Shown: positions 5,566 through 6,687 of the stretch, piece by piece | Position numbering within the stretch: the stretch's first letter is position 1 | How the letters are laid out: the number at the start of each line of letters is the position of its first letter | From: Pseudomonadota bacterium | Lineage (GTDB): Bacteria > Pseudomonadota > Gammaproteobacteria > Burkholderiales > Burkholderiaceae_C | Length of the DNA stretch: 6,687 nucleotides | Reading direction: 5' to 3' | Assembly (NCBI GenBank): GCA_023422975.1 | Contig: JAFAGF010000231.1 | Coordinates: 1 to 6,687, forward strand | The notes under the pieces: model-generated | Seen by the model: only the letters and a program-made list of their open reading frames with translations | Database searches by the model: none | What the model was told of the DNA's origin: nothing | Position numbers and translations under genes: made by a program

Positions 5566-6120
5566 TCAGAAGGCGTGCGCGTAGCGCAGCTGCACAAAGT
5601 TGATGCCGGGGTTGGGGTTCTTGATGCCAGCGTTGGAGGCATGTTGCAGCCGCAGTGAAAGCTCGTGCGCATGCTGTGGCCCAAAGTTCATACCTACCCC
5701 AATGTGGCTGGCAAAGTTAAAGCGCGTCCCCATACGCTGTTGGTCGTTGTACAGCCGCTTGCCTGTGGCCATGATGCCCGTGCCTGCTTCTAAAAACCAA
5801 GGCGATGCACCTTGCGCGCCCCGCCAACGCAGACTGGGACCAATGCCGATGGCGAAGGTGGTGAAGCGGTCATTGCGTAAATCCTTGTTGGACCAGCCGC
5901 CCAGCCAGATGTCCCAGTGGGCGCGTACCTTGCCGCTACCAACAGACCATGCAAAGTTTTTCCAAGGTAGTGTCGTTCCTATTACTGTGGCATAGCTGCT
6001 TTCTTCTCCTTGGGCAGCTTGCAGGTACCAGGCTTGGCGTGCATCCAGATCGAGTGCATATGCTGTCTGGGATGTCATGCATATTGCTAATGCAAAGCCG
6101 CTAAATATTTTGATTTGCAT
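5566..6120 (-). CDS. pagL: PagL-type lipid A 3-O-deacylase (outer-membrane beta-barrel)
   Basis: This 184-aa outer-membrane enzyme would remove the 3-linked acyl chain of lipid A, which generally alters endotoxin activity and sensitivity to cationic peptides. A Sec signal peptide is clear: MQIK, a hydrophobic core, and cleavage after A22 (AYA-L). The mature part is about 160 aa, the size of the eight-strand PagL barrel, with alternating aromatic strands such as FAWSVGSG and FTTFAIGIG, and it ends in RYAHAF with a C-terminal phenylalanine as outer-membrane barrels usually do. The active-site motif LQHASNAGIKNPNPGIN (158-174) carries the catalytic histidine H160 and serine S162, with N163 next to them. 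By spacing, the third residue (Glu140 in Pseudomonas PagL, from memory) is replaced by N174. The ATG at 6120 was chosen because GGAG lies 5 nt upstream and the signal peptide begins there; the frame is open to 6228 without such support. It is divergent from recQ. Confidence 0.9.
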   Translation of the reverse strand: MQIKIFSGFALAICMTSQTAYALDLDARQAWYLQAAQGEESSYATVIGTTLPWKNFAWSVGSGKVRAHWDIWLGGWSNKDLRNDRFTTFAIGIGPSLRWRGAQGASPWFLEAGTGIMATGKRLYNDQQRMGTRFNFASHIGVGMNFGPQHAHELSLRLQHASNAGIKNPNPGINFVQLRYAHAF

Positions 6121-6298
6121 AAATTCTCCATAGGCCTGATGGGGCGTCGCGTCAGGAGCGATGTGATTTGTCGTACAAAAATTCTGCGTATCCCCATAAA
6201 TCAGAGCTGTCCGCAGGGGGCTTGTCATGCTGTGAGCCAGCAGGCACTGGCGCAGCGCACAATATGCGGTTTCCCCGCGTCTGATAGAGGAAGCTGCC
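6121..6298. promoter_or_regulatory. Divergent intergenic region between the lipid A deacylase gene and recQ
   Basis: These 178 bp separate two divergent starts and must contain promoters for at least the deacylase. Ribosome binding sites are seen at both ends (GGAG before the deacylase ATG; GAGGAA at 6287-6292 before recQ). CCTGA at 6135-6139 and TCAGG at 6151-6155 form a short inverted repeat. I found no -35/-10 pair with acceptable spacing for either gene and no recognisable regulator site such as a PhoP box. Confidence 0.35.
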
Positions 6299-6687
6299 TT
6301 GTCCCCCGCCCATACCGTTTTGCAAGATGTCTTTGGCTACGATGCCTTTCGTGGGCCGCAGCAAGCCATCATGGAGCACGTGACCGCGGGCGGCGATGCA
6401 CTGGTGCTGATGCCAACAGGGGGCGGCAAAAGCCTGTGCTACCAAATCCCGGCCATCGTGCGCCAGCAGCAAGGCCATGGCGTGGCGATTGTGGTGTCGC
6501 CCCTGATTGCCTTGATGCACGACCAAGTGGGCGCCTTGCATGAGGCGGGGGTGAAAGCGGCTTTTCTCAATTCCTCCCTGGATTGGCAGCAGGCGCAGGA
6601 TGTGGAGTGGCAAATGCAAAGCGGGCAGCTGACGCTGCTGTACGTGGCACCCGAGCGCTTGGTCACACCGCGTTTTTTGGGCTTGCT
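6299..6687 (+). CDS. recQ: ATP-dependent DNA helicase RecQ, N-terminal part (cut by window edge)
   Basis: The 129 visible residues are the first part of the superfamily 2 helicase core of RecQ, the 3'-to-5' helicase of recombinational repair and replication-fork processing; bacterial RecQ is usually about 600 aa. Seen in order are the RecQ-specific motif 0 (FGYDAFRGPQQ, 12-22, with F17, R18 and Q21), Walker A motif I (MPTGGGKS, 38-45), motif Ia (VVSPLIALMHDQV, 65-77) and the segment LLYVAPERL (113-121). The DEAH box lies beyond the edge. The best start is TTG at 6299: GAGGA at 6287-6291 is well spaced, motif 0 follows at the normal distance, and there is no ATG in this frame between 6239 and the TTG. 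The first in-frame ATG after it (6371) falls inside motif 0 and would destroy it. No frameshift is visible in the part present. Confidence 0.95.
   Translation, partial: MSPAHTVLQDVFGYDAFRGPQQAIMEHVTAGGDALVLMPTGGGKSLCYQIPAIVRQQQGHGVAIVVSPLIALMHDQVGALHEAGVKAAFLNSSLDWQQAQDVEWQMQSGQLTLLYVAPERLVTPRFLGL

Noticed and set aside
6121..6228. In-frame upstream extension of the PagL-type protein
   Set aside because: It would bury the signal peptide that starts at 6120, where a GGAG site is correctly spaced.
6264..6284. Six-codon open frame (ATG to TGA) just before the recQ start, a possible leader peptide
   Set aside because: No Shine-Dalgarno and no attenuator-like structure after it; a frame of this length is expected by chance.
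6115..6543. Plus-strand open frame overlapping the start of recQ
   Set aside because: It is in a different frame from the conserved RecQ motifs and has an Arg/Ala/Gly-rich shadow composition.
1..6687. Mobile element, phage, CRISPR or defence-system genes
   Set aside because: Every sizeable gene belongs to a recognised housekeeping or metabolic family; no transposase, integrase, nuclease system, regular repeat array or target-site duplication was seen.

Overview
The window is ordinary chromosomal DNA from a betaproteobacterium, most likely of the family Comamonadaceae (Comamonas-like). The basis is the moderately high GC content, the codon choice, the style of the encoded proteins, and a hairpin element at 814-905 that, from memory, resembles elements scattered through Comamonadaceae genomes. 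This placement is inference; no rRNA or other phylogenetic marker is present. I see no tRNA or rRNA gene, transposase, CRISPR array, phage gene or recognisable defence system.

Layout. (1) 1-62: the first 20 codons of an unidentified minus-strand gene, divergent from a PduO-type cob(I)alamin adenosyltransferase gene (227-796, +). (2) 814-905: a long inverted repeat flanked by A and T runs, which can serve as a terminator in both directions. (3) 955-5051: an apparent amino-acid module. It comprises a LysR-type regulator (+), a DadA-like FAD-dependent D-amino-acid dehydrogenase (-), a 289-bp divergent control region, a GltI-like periplasmic glutamate/aspartate-binding protein (+), and an Asp/Glu-racemase-family enzyme (+) that starts 2 nt after the binding-protein gene. 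(4) 5063-5488: a YdiI/MenI-like hotdog thioesterase (-), convergent with the racemase at an 11-nt gap. (5) 5566-6120: a PagL-type outer-membrane lipid A 3-O-deacylase (-). (6) 6299 to the edge: the N-terminal third or less of RecQ helicase (+).

Working together. The binding protein keeps the ligand-contact residues I remember from the enterobacterial Glu/Asp-binding protein. The racemase has the symmetric pair of catalytic cysteines. The dehydrogenase shares the divergent promoter region with these two genes. A reasonable inference is that the module captures acidic amino acids, interconverts their enantiomers and oxidises the D-form to a 2-oxo acid, perhaps under the neighbouring LysR protein. 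No permease or ATPase gene lies beside the binding protein, so it must borrow a transporter encoded elsewhere. This module is the most interesting content of the window. It is a new-looking arrangement of known families rather than a wholly unknown system. The remaining genes (cobalamin adenosylation, thioesterase, lipid A remodelling, DNA repair) are unrelated single functions. No stretch longer than 300 bases lacks a gene.
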